Shown here: in pieces, positions 21,717 to 32,034 of the stretch | Numbering within the stretch: position 1 is the first letter of the stretch | Layout of the letters: every line of letters begins with the position of its first letter | The notes under the pieces: model-generated | Database searches by the model: none | What the model saw: only the letters and a program-made list of their open reading frames with translations | Told to the model about the DNA's origin: nothing | Position numbers and translations under genes: made by a program | Assembly (NCBI GenBank): GCA_940747215.1 | Contig: CALNWS010000021.1 | Coordinates: 1 to 64,000, forward strand | Direction: 5' to 3' | DNA from: an uncultured Paraburkholderia sp. | GTDB taxonomy: Bacteria; Pseudomonadota; Gammaproteobacteria; Burkholderiales; Burkholderiaceae | DNA length: 64,000 nucleotides

Positions 21717-22475
21717 TCATCGCGCGAGCCAGCCGCTGTCCATCGCGAGCGTATGACCATGCACGTAGTCGGACGCCGATGAAGCGAGAAACACCACCGG
21801 TCCCGCGAGATCCTCCGGCGCGCCCCAGCGGCCCGCCGGAATGCGACCGAGGATTTCGTCGTTGCGCTGCGTGTCCTCGCGCAGCGCCGCCGTGTTGGCG
21901 GTTGCCATATAGCCCGGCGCGATGGCGTTCACGTTGATGCGCTCGGCGGCCCACTCGTTCGCGAGCAGTCGCGTAAGCCCGAGCACGCCGCTCTTCGACG
22001 CCGTGTACGATGCCACGCGTATGCCGCCCCTAAAACGACAGCATCGACGCGATGTTGATGATCTTGCCGCCGCTTTGCTGCTTCACGTACTGGCACGCGA
22101 CGGCCTGCGAGAGAAAGAACACGCTCTTCAGATTGACGTCCATCACGGCGTCCCAGTCGTGTTCGCTAAAGTCGAGCGCGTCGTCGCGGCGGATGATGCC
22201 CGCGTTGTTCACGAGCACGTCGACGTGACCGAACACTTCGACGGTCGCACGCACGATATCGTCGACAGGTGCGGGCGACGCGAGGTCCGTGCGCAGATCG
22301 GCGAAGCGCCGGTCGAGCGCTTCGACACGTGCGGCCGTGTCGCCTGCGTTGCTGCGGCTCACGCCGACGATGTCGCAGCCGGCCTCGGCGAGCGCGACAA
22401 CCATGCCCCCGCACCGAGCCCCGTATTGCTGCCGGTGACGATGGCCATCTTGCCGGAGAGATCGAAAGTGTTCAT
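21717..22475 (-). pseudogene. kduD: 2-deoxy-D-gluconate 3-dehydrogenase, broken
   Basis: A short-chain dehydrogenase of KduD type, which reduces or oxidises 2,5-diketo-3-deoxygluconate in pectin/uronate breakdown. It reads [20 protein letters not shown], the cofactor loop GSNTGLG, NNAG, and catalytic YTASK (YxxxK). Two extra G in a G-run near 22408 shift the frame after GLGAG, and TAG at 22030-22032 replaces the Gln expected in MLSFQGG. The C terminus (TLAMDSGWLAR) and TGA at 21717-21719 remain. Confidence 0.8.
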
Positions 22476-22477
22476 GC

Positions 22478-22735
22478 CTCGTTGACCGATGTTGATCGCG
22501 CCGAGTTCGCGCCGCTCCAGCAGATAGTTCACGCCGATCGACTTGCCGAGCGAGCCGGGCACCTCGACGGCACGCGCCGCAGGAAAGGCGCCGCCCACGA
22601 TGATCCGGTCGATGTGGCTATACGTGAGCTTGAGCGCGTCGCGCTCGAACACCTGCTCGACGAGAAACTCCTTGCGCAGCCGGGCGGTGTCCAGCGTTTT
22701 TGCGTACTCGTATTGACCGCCTGTCTCACTTCCAT
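22478..22735 (-). pseudogene. kduI: 5-keto-4-deoxyuronate isomerase, truncated
   Basis: The N-terminal quarter of Kdu[10 protein letters not shown], then after a 1-nt frameshift [20 protein letters not shown] and [20 protein letters not shown]. KduI is normally about 278 residues; homology stops at about residue 85 (GAINIG), where the sequence runs straight into the kduD start. A deletion of roughly 190 codons thus joined kduI to kduD. It is divergent from kdgT across a region holding two candidate operators. Confidence 0.75.
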
Positions 22736-22867
22736 TGTTTTATCTCCAGTCGGTTGGGGCAGTTGTCTGTCTTGAGCGCATGACCTAAACGGATCACCTC
22801 GGCGGATGACCTCGACGAACGATCCGGCACTGCCGTTCTGGGCTCGACTGTAGCGCAGAAATACGGT

Positions 22868-22886
22868 TTCGGAACAGCTGTCCGAA
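22868..22886. promoter_or_regulatory. candidate KdgR/IclR operator 1
   Basis: TTCGGAACAGCTGTCCGAA is a near-perfect palindrome in the kduI-kdgT divergent region. It shares TTCGGAACAGC with a second site at 22980-22995. The adjacent IclR-family regulator is the natural candidate for binding. Confidence 0.5.
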
Positions 22887-22889
22887 AAT

Positions 22890-22919
22890 ATTGCGGCGCA
22901 GTTTATTGCGGCGCAGTTT
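22890..22919. repeat. 15-bp perfect tandem duplication
   Basis: ATTGCGGCGCAGTTT occurs twice head to tail (22890-22904, 22905-22919) between candidate operators 1 and 2 of the kdu/kdgT intergenic region. Confidence 0.9.
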
Positions 22920-22979
22920 CATAGCTCGCAAAGCTTTGCGGCAGGTCGCGGGTAAACGATGAGTGGCAATGTCGATAAA

Positions 22980-22995
22980 TTCGGAACAGCGTTCC
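22980..22995. promoter_or_regulatory. candidate KdgR/IclR operator 2
   Basis: TTCGGAACAGCGTTCC contains the palindrome GGAAC-AGC-GTTCC and repeats the TTCGGAACAGC core of site 1, about 110 bp upstream of the kdgT start. Confidence 0.5.
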
Positions 22996-23103
22996 TATTC
23001 GCGATGTTATATTGCGCCGAAAGAAAGCAGCCCGGCATCGGAACGGGACGACAACCCGGGGTGTTGCACACGGATAACTGGACGCGAAGTCCATGGAGGA
23101 GGC

Positions 23104-24007
23104 ATGAAGCTCAAGAAGGCCATCGACCGCATTCAAGGCGGCCTGATGCTGGTGCCGTTGCTGCTCGGAGCCTGTGTCCACTCGTTTGCGCCCGGCGCGG
23201 GGAAATACCTCGGGTCGTTCACGAACGGGCTGATCACCGGAACCGTGCCGATTCTCGCGGTCTGGTTCTTCTGCATGGGCTCGACGATCGATCTGCGCGC
23301 CACCGGCACCGTGCTGCGTAAATCGGGCACGCTGCTCGTCACCAAGATGGCGGTCGCGTGGATCGCCACGCTGATCGCGTCGCACTTCATTCCCGTCGAC
23401 GGCATCAAGGCCGGGCTCTTCGCGGGACTCTCGGTGCTCGCCATCACGACGTCGATGGATGATATGACCAACGGCGACCTCTACGCCGCTGTGATGCAGC
23501 AGTACGGTGCAAGGAAGAGGCGGGCGCGTTCGTGCTGATGTCGATCGAATCCGGCCCGCTCGTGAGCATGATCATTCTGGGTGCAGCAAGGCGTGGCGTT
23601 CTTCGAGCCGCGGCTTTTCGTAGGCACCGTGCTGCCGTTTCTAATCGGCTTCGCACTCGGCAATATCGACAGTGAACTGCGCGATTTCTTCGGACGCTGC
23701 TTGCATCCGCTGATCCCGTTCTTCGGCTTTGCGCTCGGCAACGGCATCGACCTGAAGGTGATCGTCGTGACCGGCATTCCGCTGATTCTCGCCGACCGCT
23801 GGCTCGCGGGCGGCAATGGCGCGGCGGCGTCGACGGCAGGCGCGGCGGTGGCGAACCCGGCGATTATCGGGCGAGATGATTCCGAGCCTCAAGCCGCTCG
23901 TGCCGGCCGAGACCGCGATGGTCGCAACCGCCTGTCTCCTCGTCACGGCGATTCTGGTGCCGATCCTGACCGCGCTCTGGGTGCGCCAGCATAACCGGCA
24001 GGGATGA
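23104..24007 (+). pseudogene. kdgT: 2-keto-3-deoxygluconate permease, frameshifted
   Basis: A multi-spanning KdgT-family symporter for 2-keto-3-deoxygluconate. The ATG at 23104 follows a strong GGAGGA site. The reading [20 protein letters not shown] and [20 protein letters not shown] is followed by a 1-nt loss near 23505, a second shift near 23585, then [20 protein letters not shown] and [13 protein letters not shown] in another frame. A further deletion/shift near 23870 precedes the C-terminal helix ([20 protein letters not shown]). At least three disruptions. It is divergent from kduI-kduD. Confidence 0.8.
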
Positions 24008-24110
24008 CCACGAGGTCTGGCGAGCCGTCGCGCGAGGAGTTCGCGGAACAGCGCGACGCGCATATCTGACCGTCGTACGTAGGGCTGTTTCAGCGTTTGT
24101 TGTTTGTCGT

Positions 24111-24671
24111 TCATCGCGCGAGCTTCGCGGTCAGCATGGCTTTCACCTCGGGCTAGCTATTCGTCGTCGATGATGCTAAAGCGCACCGAGTTGCGCTTGC
24201 GTCCGTCCGGCATGATGCGTTCATGCCGCACCACACCTTCCTGTTTCGCGCCGATGCGCAAAATCCCGGCGCGTGATTTCTCGTTGAGTTCGTCGGTCGT
24301 GAATTGCACGCGCACGCACTGCATCGCTTCGAATGCGTGTTGCAGCAGCAGAAATTTGGCCTCGGTGTTGACCGCCGAACGTTGGGCCGATTTCGCCAGC
24401 CACGTGTGACTGATTTCTAGCTTGCGATTCACCTTGTCGATTTTCCAGAACCGCGTGCTGCCGACGATGGTGCCCGCGTCACTGCCATCACTGCCGCGCC
24501 GCGCGATCACGAACGGCATGACGGTACCCGCGTCGCGCCCGGCGAGCGCCCGTGGCAATATACGCACCGGTTCCATAGCTGGCCGTCGGCAACGGCGTCC
24601 AGCAAATTCTGTACGTGTTCGGCAAGAAGAGGCCGAAGTTCGACCGTCTTTCCGGTCAACGTGGGTTGCAT
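24111..24671 (-). pseudogene. RimJ-like GNAT acetyltransferase, broken
   Basis: An N-acetyltransferase (GNAT, RimJ/RimL group): MQPTLTGKTVELRPLLAEHV, then after a frameshift near 24570 GSTRFWKIDKVNRKLEISHT, LLLQHAFEAMQCVRVQFTTD, and the CoA-loop region NEKSRAGILRIGAKQEGVVR. TAG at 24157-24159 replaces the Trp expected after IIDDE, next to a 4-bp TAGC duplication. The original TGA is at 24111-24113, overlapping an ATG that may have started a further gene leftward (MNDKQQTLKQPYVRR...), of which nothing else is recognisable. Confidence 0.7.
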
Positions 24672-24707
24672 GGGCGATGAGATGTCGTGAGGTTCGTCGG
24701 GCGGAAA

Positions 24708-24738
24708 TAAAAAAGTCTGCGAGCGTCGGCTCGCGGAC
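24708..24738 (-). terminator. rho-independent terminator of gabD
   Basis: GTCTGCGAGC / GCTCGCGGAC form a 10-bp stem (one wobble) with a 4-nt loop. On the minus strand it is followed by a run of T. It lies 57 bp past the gabD stop. Confidence 0.8.
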
Positions 24739-24794
24739 CCGGCATCGAAAGCAGCAAAAGCAGGTTCGGGTGGCAGCGCCACCCGCTTCACACT

Positions 24795-26237
24795 TTAGAC
24801 CGCGTTCACCGTCATCGACTTCGTGACGAGATATGCTTCCATCGCTTCCGGTCCGCCTTCCGAGCCATAGCCCGAATCCTTCACGCCGCCGAACGGCATT
24901 TCCGGCGTGGGCGTGGCGGGCTGGTTGATCCACAGCATGCCCACTTCGAGTTCCTGCGAGAGCAGATGGACATTGCGGAACGACTTCGTGAACGCATAGC
25001 CTGCAAGACCGTATGGCAGACGGTTCGCTTCGGCGATGGCGTCTTCGAGCTTGTCGAAGCCGCGAATCGCCGCGATCGGGCCGAACGGCTCGTTGTTGAA
25101 CACGTCCGCTTCGAGCGACACGTTGGTCAGCACGGTCGGCGCGAAGAAGTTGCCTGCCGTGCCGACGCGCTCACCGCCCGTTTCGATCTTCGCACCGGTT
25201 TTGCGTGCGTCGTCGAGCACCTTGCTCATGGCCGTGAGACGGCGAGCGTTGGCGAGCGGGCCAAGCGTCGTACCTTCTTCGAGGCCGTCGCCGAGCTTCA
25301 GGCCTTCAGCGTGCTTGACAAGTGACGCCGCGAACTCTTCGCGGATGCTGTTGTGCACGAGAAAACGCGTGGGCGAAATGCAGACCTGACCGGCATTGCG
25401 GAATTTCGCGCCACCCGCGGCCTTCACGGCGAGCGCGACATCGGCGTCTTCCGCGACGATGACCGGTGCGTGGCCGCCCAGCTCCATCGTGGCGCGCTTC
25501 ATGTGCTGACCGGCGAGGGCGGCAAGCTGCTTGCCGACTGGCGTGGAGCCCGTGAACGTGACCTTGCGGATGACCGGATGCGGAATCAGGTAGCTCGAAA
25601 TCTCGGCCGGATCGCCGAACACTAGGCCGACCGTACCGGCCGGCACGCCCGCTTCGACGAAGGCCTGCAGAAGCGCAGCCGGCGACGCCGGGGTTTCCTC
25701 AGGCACCTTCACGAGGAACGAACAGCCGCTCGCGAGCGCGGCGCTCAGCTTGCGCACCACCTGATTGACCGGGAAATTCCACGGCGTGAAAGCGGCGACC
25801 GGGCCGATCGGCTCCTTCAGCACCATTTGCGGCGCGTTCAGATTGCGCGGCGGCACGATGCGGCCATACACGCGGCGGCCTTCGTCGGCGAACCACTCGA
25901 TGATGTCCGCTGCGGACAGCATCTCGATGCGCGCTTCGGCAAACGGCTTGCCCTGTTCCTGCGTCATCAGACGGGCGATGTCCGACGCACGCTCGCGCAC
26001 GAGCGCGGCGGCCTTGCGCATGGTGGCGGCGCGTTCGTTTGCGGGAATCTTGCGCCATGCGGTGAAGCCGCGCTCGGCGGCCTCCAGCGCGCGGTCAAGG
26101 TCGGCGATGCCGGCATGCGCAACCTTGCCGATAGCCTTGCCCGTGGCGGGGTTCAGCACATCGATGGTCTTGCCGCTTGCGGCGTCGCACCATTCGTTGT
26201 TGATCAGAAGTTGGGTGTCGGTATAGCTCGAAGCCAT
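24795..26237 (-). CDS. gabD: NAD(P)-dependent semialdehyde dehydrogenase
   Basis: 480-residue aldehyde dehydrogenase of the succinate/2-oxoglutarate semialdehyde group. Seen: [12 protein letters not shown] cofactor region, [14 protein letters not shown], the general-base motif MELGGHAPV (Glu near 252), the catalytic cysteine in [11 protein letters not shown] (near 286), and EPFGPIAA. The frame is intact. GabD oxidises succinate semialdehyde; close relatives oxidise 2-oxoglutarate semialdehyde at the end of uronate catabolism, which would fit the neighbouring (broken) kdu/kdgT genes. The substrate cannot be settled from sequence alone. Confidence 0.85.
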   Translation of the reverse strand: MASSYTDTQLLINNEWCDAASGKTIDVLNPATGKAIGKVAHAGIADLDRALEAAERGFTAWRKIPANERAATMRKAAALVRERASDIARLMTQEQGKPFAEARIEMLSAADIIEWFADEGRRVYGRIVPPRNLNAPQMVLKEPIGPVAAFTPWNFPVNQVVRKLSAALASGCSFLVKVPEETPASPAALLQAFVEAGVPAGTVGLVFGDPAEISSYLIPHPVIRKVTFTGSTPVGKQLAALAGQHMKRATMELGGHAPVIVAEDADVALAVKAAGGAKFRNAGQVCISPTRFLVHNSIREEFAASLVKHAEGLKLGDGLEEGTTLGPLANARRLTAMSKVLDDARKTGAKIETGGERVGTAGNFFAPTVLTNVSLEADVFNNEPFGPIAAIRGFDKLEDAIAEANRLPYGLAGYAFTKSFRNVHLLSQELEVGMLWINQPATPTPEMPFGGVKDSGYGSEGGPEAMEAYLVTKSMTVNAV

Positions 26238-26651
26238 TGCTGAGTTCCTGTGATGAGGGGAACGATAGGCTGCGCGGCATGAGACTTCGGCAAGCGCTCA
26301 GCCGGATGCGCGCGACCAAGGATGGACTGGCGATAACAATTATCTTATCTGATTGCGGGAAATCCTACCGACGGCCGGCTAGGTGCGGGGGGCGGCACGC
26401 CGCTTGCAAGCCGGTGCCTGCCGGGCCCACATCGGCTTCCTGGCCGAATCGGACTGGCTGGCCGGCTTCGCCGGCCGCAGCGGCGGCGCCCAAACTGGCG
26501 TAAAATCGTAAAGTGGTTGCAGGAGCCGGCGATCCGCGGTCGTGGAAGGCGCGGAAGTAGACAGAGGCGTGGAGCAAATGGGCAGTAGTGGAGCAATGGA
26601 TGTTTCGCGGCGACTGCACATCAATCAACCCAGACGCATACGAGGATCAAC
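26238..26651. other. intergenic, 5' region of cold-shock gene
   Basis: About 410 bp without a supportable gene. The right part presumably contains the long 5' leader typical of cold-shock genes; I see no clear promoter or operator. Confidence 0.4.
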
Positions 26652-26854
26652 ATGCCACCGGTACAGTGAAGTGATTCAACGACGCAAAAGGCTTTGGCTT
26701 TATCACACCCGACGACGGCGGCGAAGATCTCTTCGCCCACTTCTCGGAAATCCGCACCGAAGGTTTCAAGTCGGTGCAGGAAAACCAGAAGGTCAGCTTC
26801 GAAATCAAGCAAGGGCCGAAAGACAAGCAGGCCGCCGATATCAAACCCGTATGA
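26652..26854 (+). pseudogene. csp: cold-shock protein, start and Trp lost
   Basis: A CspA-family RNA chaperone of about 67 residues. After the start the frame [19 protein letters not shown] contains RNP-1 (KGFGFI) and RNP-2 (DLFAHF), and reads to a normal end ([11 protein letters not shown] 26852-26854). TGA at 26672-26674 replaces the conserved Trp of VKWFN, and one G appears lost from codon 2 (ATG-CC-ACC where ATGGCCACC is expected), putting the ATG out of frame. Two lesions within 23 bp leave the remainder untouched, so the loss looks recent. Confidence 0.85.
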
Positions 26855-27170
26855 CGTCGTCGTGAAGCAGTAATGGGCCGGTTCGTGTACGCGAGTGTAA
26901 GCAGGTGTGTGCGAATCGGTGTCACGATAGGTGAACTGGTATTTCCGAACGAAATTCGATAGTAGGAATCTTGAAGAAACGCCCGCGTTCATGAACGTGC
27001 GTTTCAGAAAAAGCCCCCTTCCTTACGCGACATTCTGCTTAAGGTTTCCTTCAGCTTTGCTCCATAGTATTTGCGCGATTACTCGTGCCTGTAGGCATTT
27101 TCGCGGGCAATAGTTCTGATGGTTTTCCGATAGAAAACTGAAAGCGCGATCCGGACTTGCTAGAGCATCC
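26855..27170. other. intergenic upstream of hpnJ
   Basis: 316 bp with no gene. It carries a QseB/PmrA-type box at 27038-27054, about 120 bp before the hpnJ start. Confidence 0.6.
27038..27054 (+). promoter_or_regulatory. QseB/PmrA-type box upstream of hpnJ
   Basis: CTTAAGGTTTCCTTCAG is a direct repeat CTTAAG-N5-CTTCAG. The same 17 bases occur at 32715-32731 next to the two-component system, suggesting that system regulated the hopanoid genes. Confidence 0.6.
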
Positions 27171-28589
27171 ATGAAAACCTTGTTCTTGCAGGCGCCGTCG
27201 TACGACGGTTTCGACGGTGACGCGGGATCGCGTTATCAGGCTAAACGAGAAGTCCGTTCATTCTGGTATCCGACGTGGCTCGCACAACCCGCCGCGCTCG
27301 TGCCGCAAGCCGCGCGCTCGACGCGCCCGCCGATGGCCTTTCTGTCGAAGCCACGCTCGACATCGCGCAGCATACGATCTGGCGGTGATTCACACCAGCA
27401 CGCCATCTTTTCCCACCGACGCGCTTTTCGCCGAAGACCTGAAAAGCGTAAGCCAGCCGTGCTCATCGGTATGGTGGGCGCGAAGATCGCGGTCGATCTG
27501 CACAACTCGCTCACCGCAAGTGAAGCAATCGATTTCGTCTGCCGCGAAGAATTCGATTTCATCTGTCAGGAAGTGGCCGAAGGCACACCATTCGCGCAGG
27601 TCAAAGGCCTGAGTTTTCGCGCGGCCGACGGCTCGATCGAACACAACGAAGCGCGCCCGATTCCCGAGAACATGGACGAGTTGCCGTTCGTTGCGCCCGT
27701 GTACAGGCGCGATCTCACGATCGACAACTACTTCATCGGTTATCTGAAGCACCCGTACGTATCGATCTATACGGGCCGCGGCTGCCGCTCGCGCTGCACG
27801 TTCTGCCTGTGGCCGCAAACGGTGGGCGGGCATCGCTATCGCACGCGTTCGGTCGAGAACGTTCTCGCGGAAGTGAAGTGGATTCGCGACAACATGCCTG
27901 AAGTGAAAGAGGTCATGTTCGACGATGACACGTTCACCGACTTCAAGCCGCGCGTCGAAGAGATTGCGCGCGGCCTCGGGCGGCTCGGCGTGACGTAGTC
28001 GTACAACGCGAAAGCGAACGTGCCGTACGCGACACTGAAAATCATGAAGGAAAACGGTTTGCGCCTGTTGCTGGTGGGTTACGAATCCGGCGACGACCAG
28101 ATCCTGCTGAACATCAAGAAAGGCTTGCGCACGGACATTGCGCGGCGTTTCAGCAAAGATTGCCGCCGGCTCGGCATCAAGATTCACGGCACTTTCATTC
28201 TGGGCTTGCCGGGCGAGACGCGGGACACGATCCAGAAAACGATCGAATACGCGAAGGAAATCAATCCGCACACGATCCAGGTGTCGCTCGCCGCGCCGTA
28301 TCCCGGCACGACGTTCTACAGCCAGGCTGTACAGAACGGCTGGCTCGAAGAGAACAAGGTCATCAATCTCGTCAGCAAGGAAGGTGTGCAACTCGCGGCA
28401 ATCGGTTATCCGCATCTGTCGCGCGACGAGATTTATCACCAGCTCGAAAACTTCTATAAGCGCTTCTATTTCCGGCCGTCGAAGATCTGGGAGATTCTTA
28501 GCGAGATGCTGACGAGCTGGAACATGATGAAGCGGCGCTTGCGCGAAGGCGTCGAGTTCTTCCGTTTCCTGCGCGCGCACGAGGCGTGA
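27171..28589 (+). pseudogene. hpnJ: hopanoid radical SAM protein HpnJ, broken
   Basis: HpnJ rearranges the ribosyl side chain of hopanoids on the way to the cyclitol ether. The radical SAM cluster motif CRSRCTFCLWPQ (CxxxCxxC) is intact, as are MKTLFLQAPSYDGFDGDAGS at the N terminus and KIHGTFILGLPGETRDTIQK downstream. Frameshifts near 27305 and 27385 disrupt the cobalamin-like N-terminal domain (a T lost from a CAT-TAC-GAT stretch; further shift near 27450), and TAG at 27996-27998 replaces the Trp in GVTWS. It is the first gene of a plus-strand hopanoid operon and overlaps hpnI by 4 bp (GTGA). Confidence 0.85.
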
Positions 28590-29658
28590 GCGCGGCTCAC
28601 GTGCTCGCCGCCACGCTTGCCTATGCGTGCGCGGCGAGAGCGGTATTCGGCATCGCGTACACGACGCTTGCCGGTGCGCTGATCGGCCGGTTTTTCGCGC
28701 GCGAAGTGTCGGAACCGAGCAGTTTTCCGGCCGTCACGATCGTGAAGCCGCTGCATGGCAACGAATGGGCGTTGCTGCGCAATCTGTCGAGCTTCTTCCG
28801 GCAGGATTATCCGGGCCCCGTGCAGTTTCTTTTCGGCGTGCATGATTGCGCGGACCCCGCGTTGCAAACCGTCGAGGACCTGCGCCGGCTTCATCCCGAC
28901 GCGGATATCACGGTCATGGCCGATGCACGTCTTTACGGACCGAACCGCAAGATCAGCAACATCCTCAACATGCTGCCGCAAGCGCGGCACGACGTGCTCG
29001 TATTCGCCGATAGCGACGTGAGCGTCGGCCCCGATTATCTGCGCAACGTGATCGGCGAATTGCAGAAGCCGGGCGTCGGCCTCGCGACATGCGTGTATCG
29101 CGGACAACCCGATCCCGGATTCTGGCCACGCCTCTCGGCCAAAGCCACAAATTACCAGTTTCTGCCGGGCGTCGTCACAGGGCTCGCGCGTCCGTGTTTC
29201 GGGCAGACCATTGCGATGCGCCGCGATACGCTGGAAAAAATTGGCGGCTTTACACCCTTTGTTCGCCATCTCGCGGAAGACCACGCAATCGGCGAAACGG
29301 TACGATCGCGCACGAGTTGCGCTGGAGCCGCACGATCCGTTACATCGATCCGCTTGGGTACCTCGGTTCCGCGCTGATTCATCCGTTCGCTTTTGCGCTG
29401 CTGGCTACGGCGTTTTCCTGCGGCGCGACATGGGCCTGGGCGTTAGCGGGCGTTGCCGTTTCCGCGAGACTCCTGCTGAAGCTTCTATCCGACTGCGCAT
29501 TGCAGCAGGCGCATCGCGATCTGTGGCTTCTGCCGCTATGGGATATCGTGTCGTTTGCGATATTCGTCGCGAGTTACTGGTCTTCGCGTGTCATCTGGCG
29601 TGGCTTCAGTTTCAACGTGGACGGCGATGGTCTGCTGTCGGCCGCGCAGGATGAATGA
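28586..29658 (+). pseudogene. hpnI: hopanoid glycosyltransferase HpnI-like, deleted
   Basis: A GT2-family glycosyltransferase of the HpnI/ceramide-glucosyltransferase type, which adds an N-acetylglucosamine to bacteriohopanetetrol. An N-terminal membrane helix is followed by VTIVKPLHGNEW, the DxD-like FADSDVSVGPDYLR, and the (Q/R)xxRW equivalent HELRWSRTIRYIDP. Between DHAIGETVR and HELRWSRT about 35 residues are missing and the frame shifts (near 29303). The C-terminal helices and natural TGA at 29656-29658 remain. Start is GTG 28586, overlapping the hpnJ stop. Confidence 0.8.
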
Positions 29659-29738
29659 GCCATTGAGTCTGTCATGAAGCGAGCTTCTCATTGCGTTGAA
29701 CACGGTACGCAAGGCCGCCGCGACGAGGTAACGCCGTG

Positions 29739-30654
29739 ATGAAGCAGCTCGGCCGCGCAGCCGCGCTCGCCGGCTTGCTGGCGTCGCTGTGGCTCGTCTG
29801 GCGCGACAACCCCGGCACGGTAGGTACTGGCGCTGTTGCGAACGGCCGGCGCCGGTCTGCTACTGGCCGCGATCGCACACGTACTACCGATGCTCGCCAA
29901 CGCCTGCGACTGGCGGTCGCTGATTCGTGGCGCGCATCGGCGACGAAGTCGTTTCGTTTCGCATGTTGCGGCGTTGGGGCGTGCGGTCGTCCACGGCGGT
30001 GGGCAGCATCGTCGTGGATATGCAGCTCACCGTGATCAGTCAGTTGCTCTTCACGATGGTGGGCATCGGCTTTCTGTTTGCGAATGCACCAGTCGGGCAC
30101 GCTGCGCCTCGCAGGGCAGCTTGTGTGAGGCGTGGTGGTGCTCACTCCGCTGCTCGTGCTCTTTTGCGCTCGTGCAGCACGCGAGTCCGTTCGAGCGCAT
30201 GACGCGCATGCTCAATCGCATGACGAGCGGCAAGCTCGCCGCGCCCGTCGGTCGATCGGCGCAGATCGATCGTGCGATCAAACCCATCTGGCGGCGGCGC
30301 GCGGTGATTCTGCGCTATCTGCTTTTCTGGCAGCCGCTGCAGTGTTTCCTGACGTCGCTCGAAATCTGGCTCGCGCTGCATTTTCTCGGTGCGGCCGTCA
30401 CGCTCGTGCAGGCGCTCGTGATCGAATCGCTGATCCAGGCGATTAGCAACGCCGCGTTCTTTGTGCCGGGCGGCCTCGGCGTGTAGGAGAGCGGTTTTAT
30501 CCTGATCGGCGGTGCGCTCAGGCTCGATCCTGCCACCTGTCTTGCACTCGCGGGCGCGCGGCGCATTCGCGATCTCTTGGTTTTTGTGCCGGGACTGATT
30601 GCGTGGCAGTTCGCGGAATCGCCCGCGCGCGGCCTTCAACGCGCGCCCGAATAA
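29739..30654 (+). pseudogene. hpnL: HpnL-like membrane protein, broken
   Basis: A lysylphosphatidylglycerol-synthase-type multi-span membrane protein of the HpnL group, implicated in hopanoid transport or modification. The pieces MKQLGRAAALAGLLASLWLV, IGDEVVSFRMLRRWGVRSST, DMQLTVISQLLFTMVGIGFL and FFVPGGLGV lie in different frames, with shifts near 29825, 29935, 30110 and 30165. TAG at 30484-30486 replaces the Gln in GVQEGG. The end (TAA 30652-30654) overlaps the convergent kinase pseudogene by 19 bp. Confidence 0.75.
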
Positions 30655-32034
30655 GCGGGAAACGACACTTCGACCATGAGCCCTCGTTCGTCGATACCCG
30701 TCGCGAAGCGCAGATTCGCGCCGAAATGCTCGGCAAGGCGCGCGACGATGGAAAGACCAAACCGCTGCCCGTCGCCTGATTGCCCGTGGCGCGAAAGAAG
30801 CGATTCTCAGACGTGCAAGGTCGTCATGCGCAACACCGGGGCCGTCGTCGCGCACGACGAGTTGCACCCTGTCGCCCGACTGATCCACGGCGACTGCAAT
30901 GTTGCCGCCCACGCGTCCGTACTTGATCGCGTTATCGAGTAGGTTGTCGAGCAGAATGCCGATCAGTAAAGGCTCGGCGTCGATTTCGGCCTGCATGTCG
31001 CCTTGCAGCGTTACGCCGATGTTTTTCTGCTGCGCATTGCCCGTATTCGCGAGCAATGCGTCTTTCGCCACCGCGCCCGGTTTGACGGGCGCACGCGCCA
31101 TTTTCTCCTGCGTATCGAGCCGCGCGAGCAGCAGCAATTGCTCGGCAAGGCGCGAGCTGCGATCCACGCCTTGCACAACGCGCTGCATCGCAAGACGTTG
31201 CAGCGAGCGGTCGGTTTCCGCGAGTGCGACCTGCGCCTGCACCTTGATCGCCGCGAGTGGCGTTTTGAGTTCGTGCGCGGCGTCGGCGGTAAACGCGCGT
31301 TCGCGCTCCAGAGAATGCAGCAGGCACGACAACACCGAATTGATCGTATCGACGAGCGGCCGCACTTCCGTGGGCGCGCGGCCAATGTCCACCGGTTACA
31401 GCCGGTTGATATCGCGCGAACGGATTGCACCGGAGAGCGTACGCAACGGCGCGAGACTCCAGCCGATGCTCAGCCACACCAGTAGCGCAAGCACGGGCAG
31501 CGCGACCAGTGTCGGCCGCACTATACAGTTTGCTACGCCGCTCACGAGATCGCTGCGCGTGTTGGCCGGTTCGAACACACGCACGGTATTGCCGAGCGAC
31601 GTATCGCGCAGCGTGAAGGAGTGGTACATCTGGCCGCCGAGCGTGATGTCCACTGCGCCGCTCTTTGCCGGAAGCGGCAGATCCCATGCGCTGAGCGCGC
31701 GCAATTGCGGCTGCCCGCAAGCACCACGCCATCTTTGTTGCGCACCTGGAAGAGGGTGTCGCGCGGCAACGTGTCGTCGTCTTCGTCGTTCGCACCAGGG
31801 TCGCCGCCTTTTTCTTCTTCACGGACGTCGATGCGCGCATTGGCAATGCGTATTCAGGTTGCGTTGATCGAGCAGCGCGAGAATCTGCGCGAGCTCCGCG
31901 AGCCGTGCTTCTTCCCATTCGCCGACTTCACGCGACGCCTGCCGATAGCTCGAGATCAGCGCGATGCCCCAGATCAGCACGATGCTCGCGAGCACCAGCA
32001 GCACGAGGCGCTGACGGATCGACGCGGACATCAT
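30636..32034 (-). pseudogene. QseC/PmrB-like sensor kinase, broken
   Basis: A two-transmembrane histidine kinase: SIRQRLVLLVLASIVLIWGI (TM1), LVALPVLALLVWLSIGWSLA (TM2), HisKA box DAAHELKTPLAAIKVQAQ, N box LLDNLLDNAIKYG, and an ATP-lid region GSGLGLSIVARLAEHFGA in another frame. Disruptions: frameshifts near 31850 and 31720, TAA at 31396-31398 just before the HAMP-like stretch, and a frameshift near 30800. It is downstream of, and overlaps, its cognate response regulator. Confidence 0.8.

Noticed and set aside
22923..22936. GCAAAGC-type hairpins as a dispersed repeat family with 19096-19132
   Set aside because: Only a short core is shared, which is too little to call a family.
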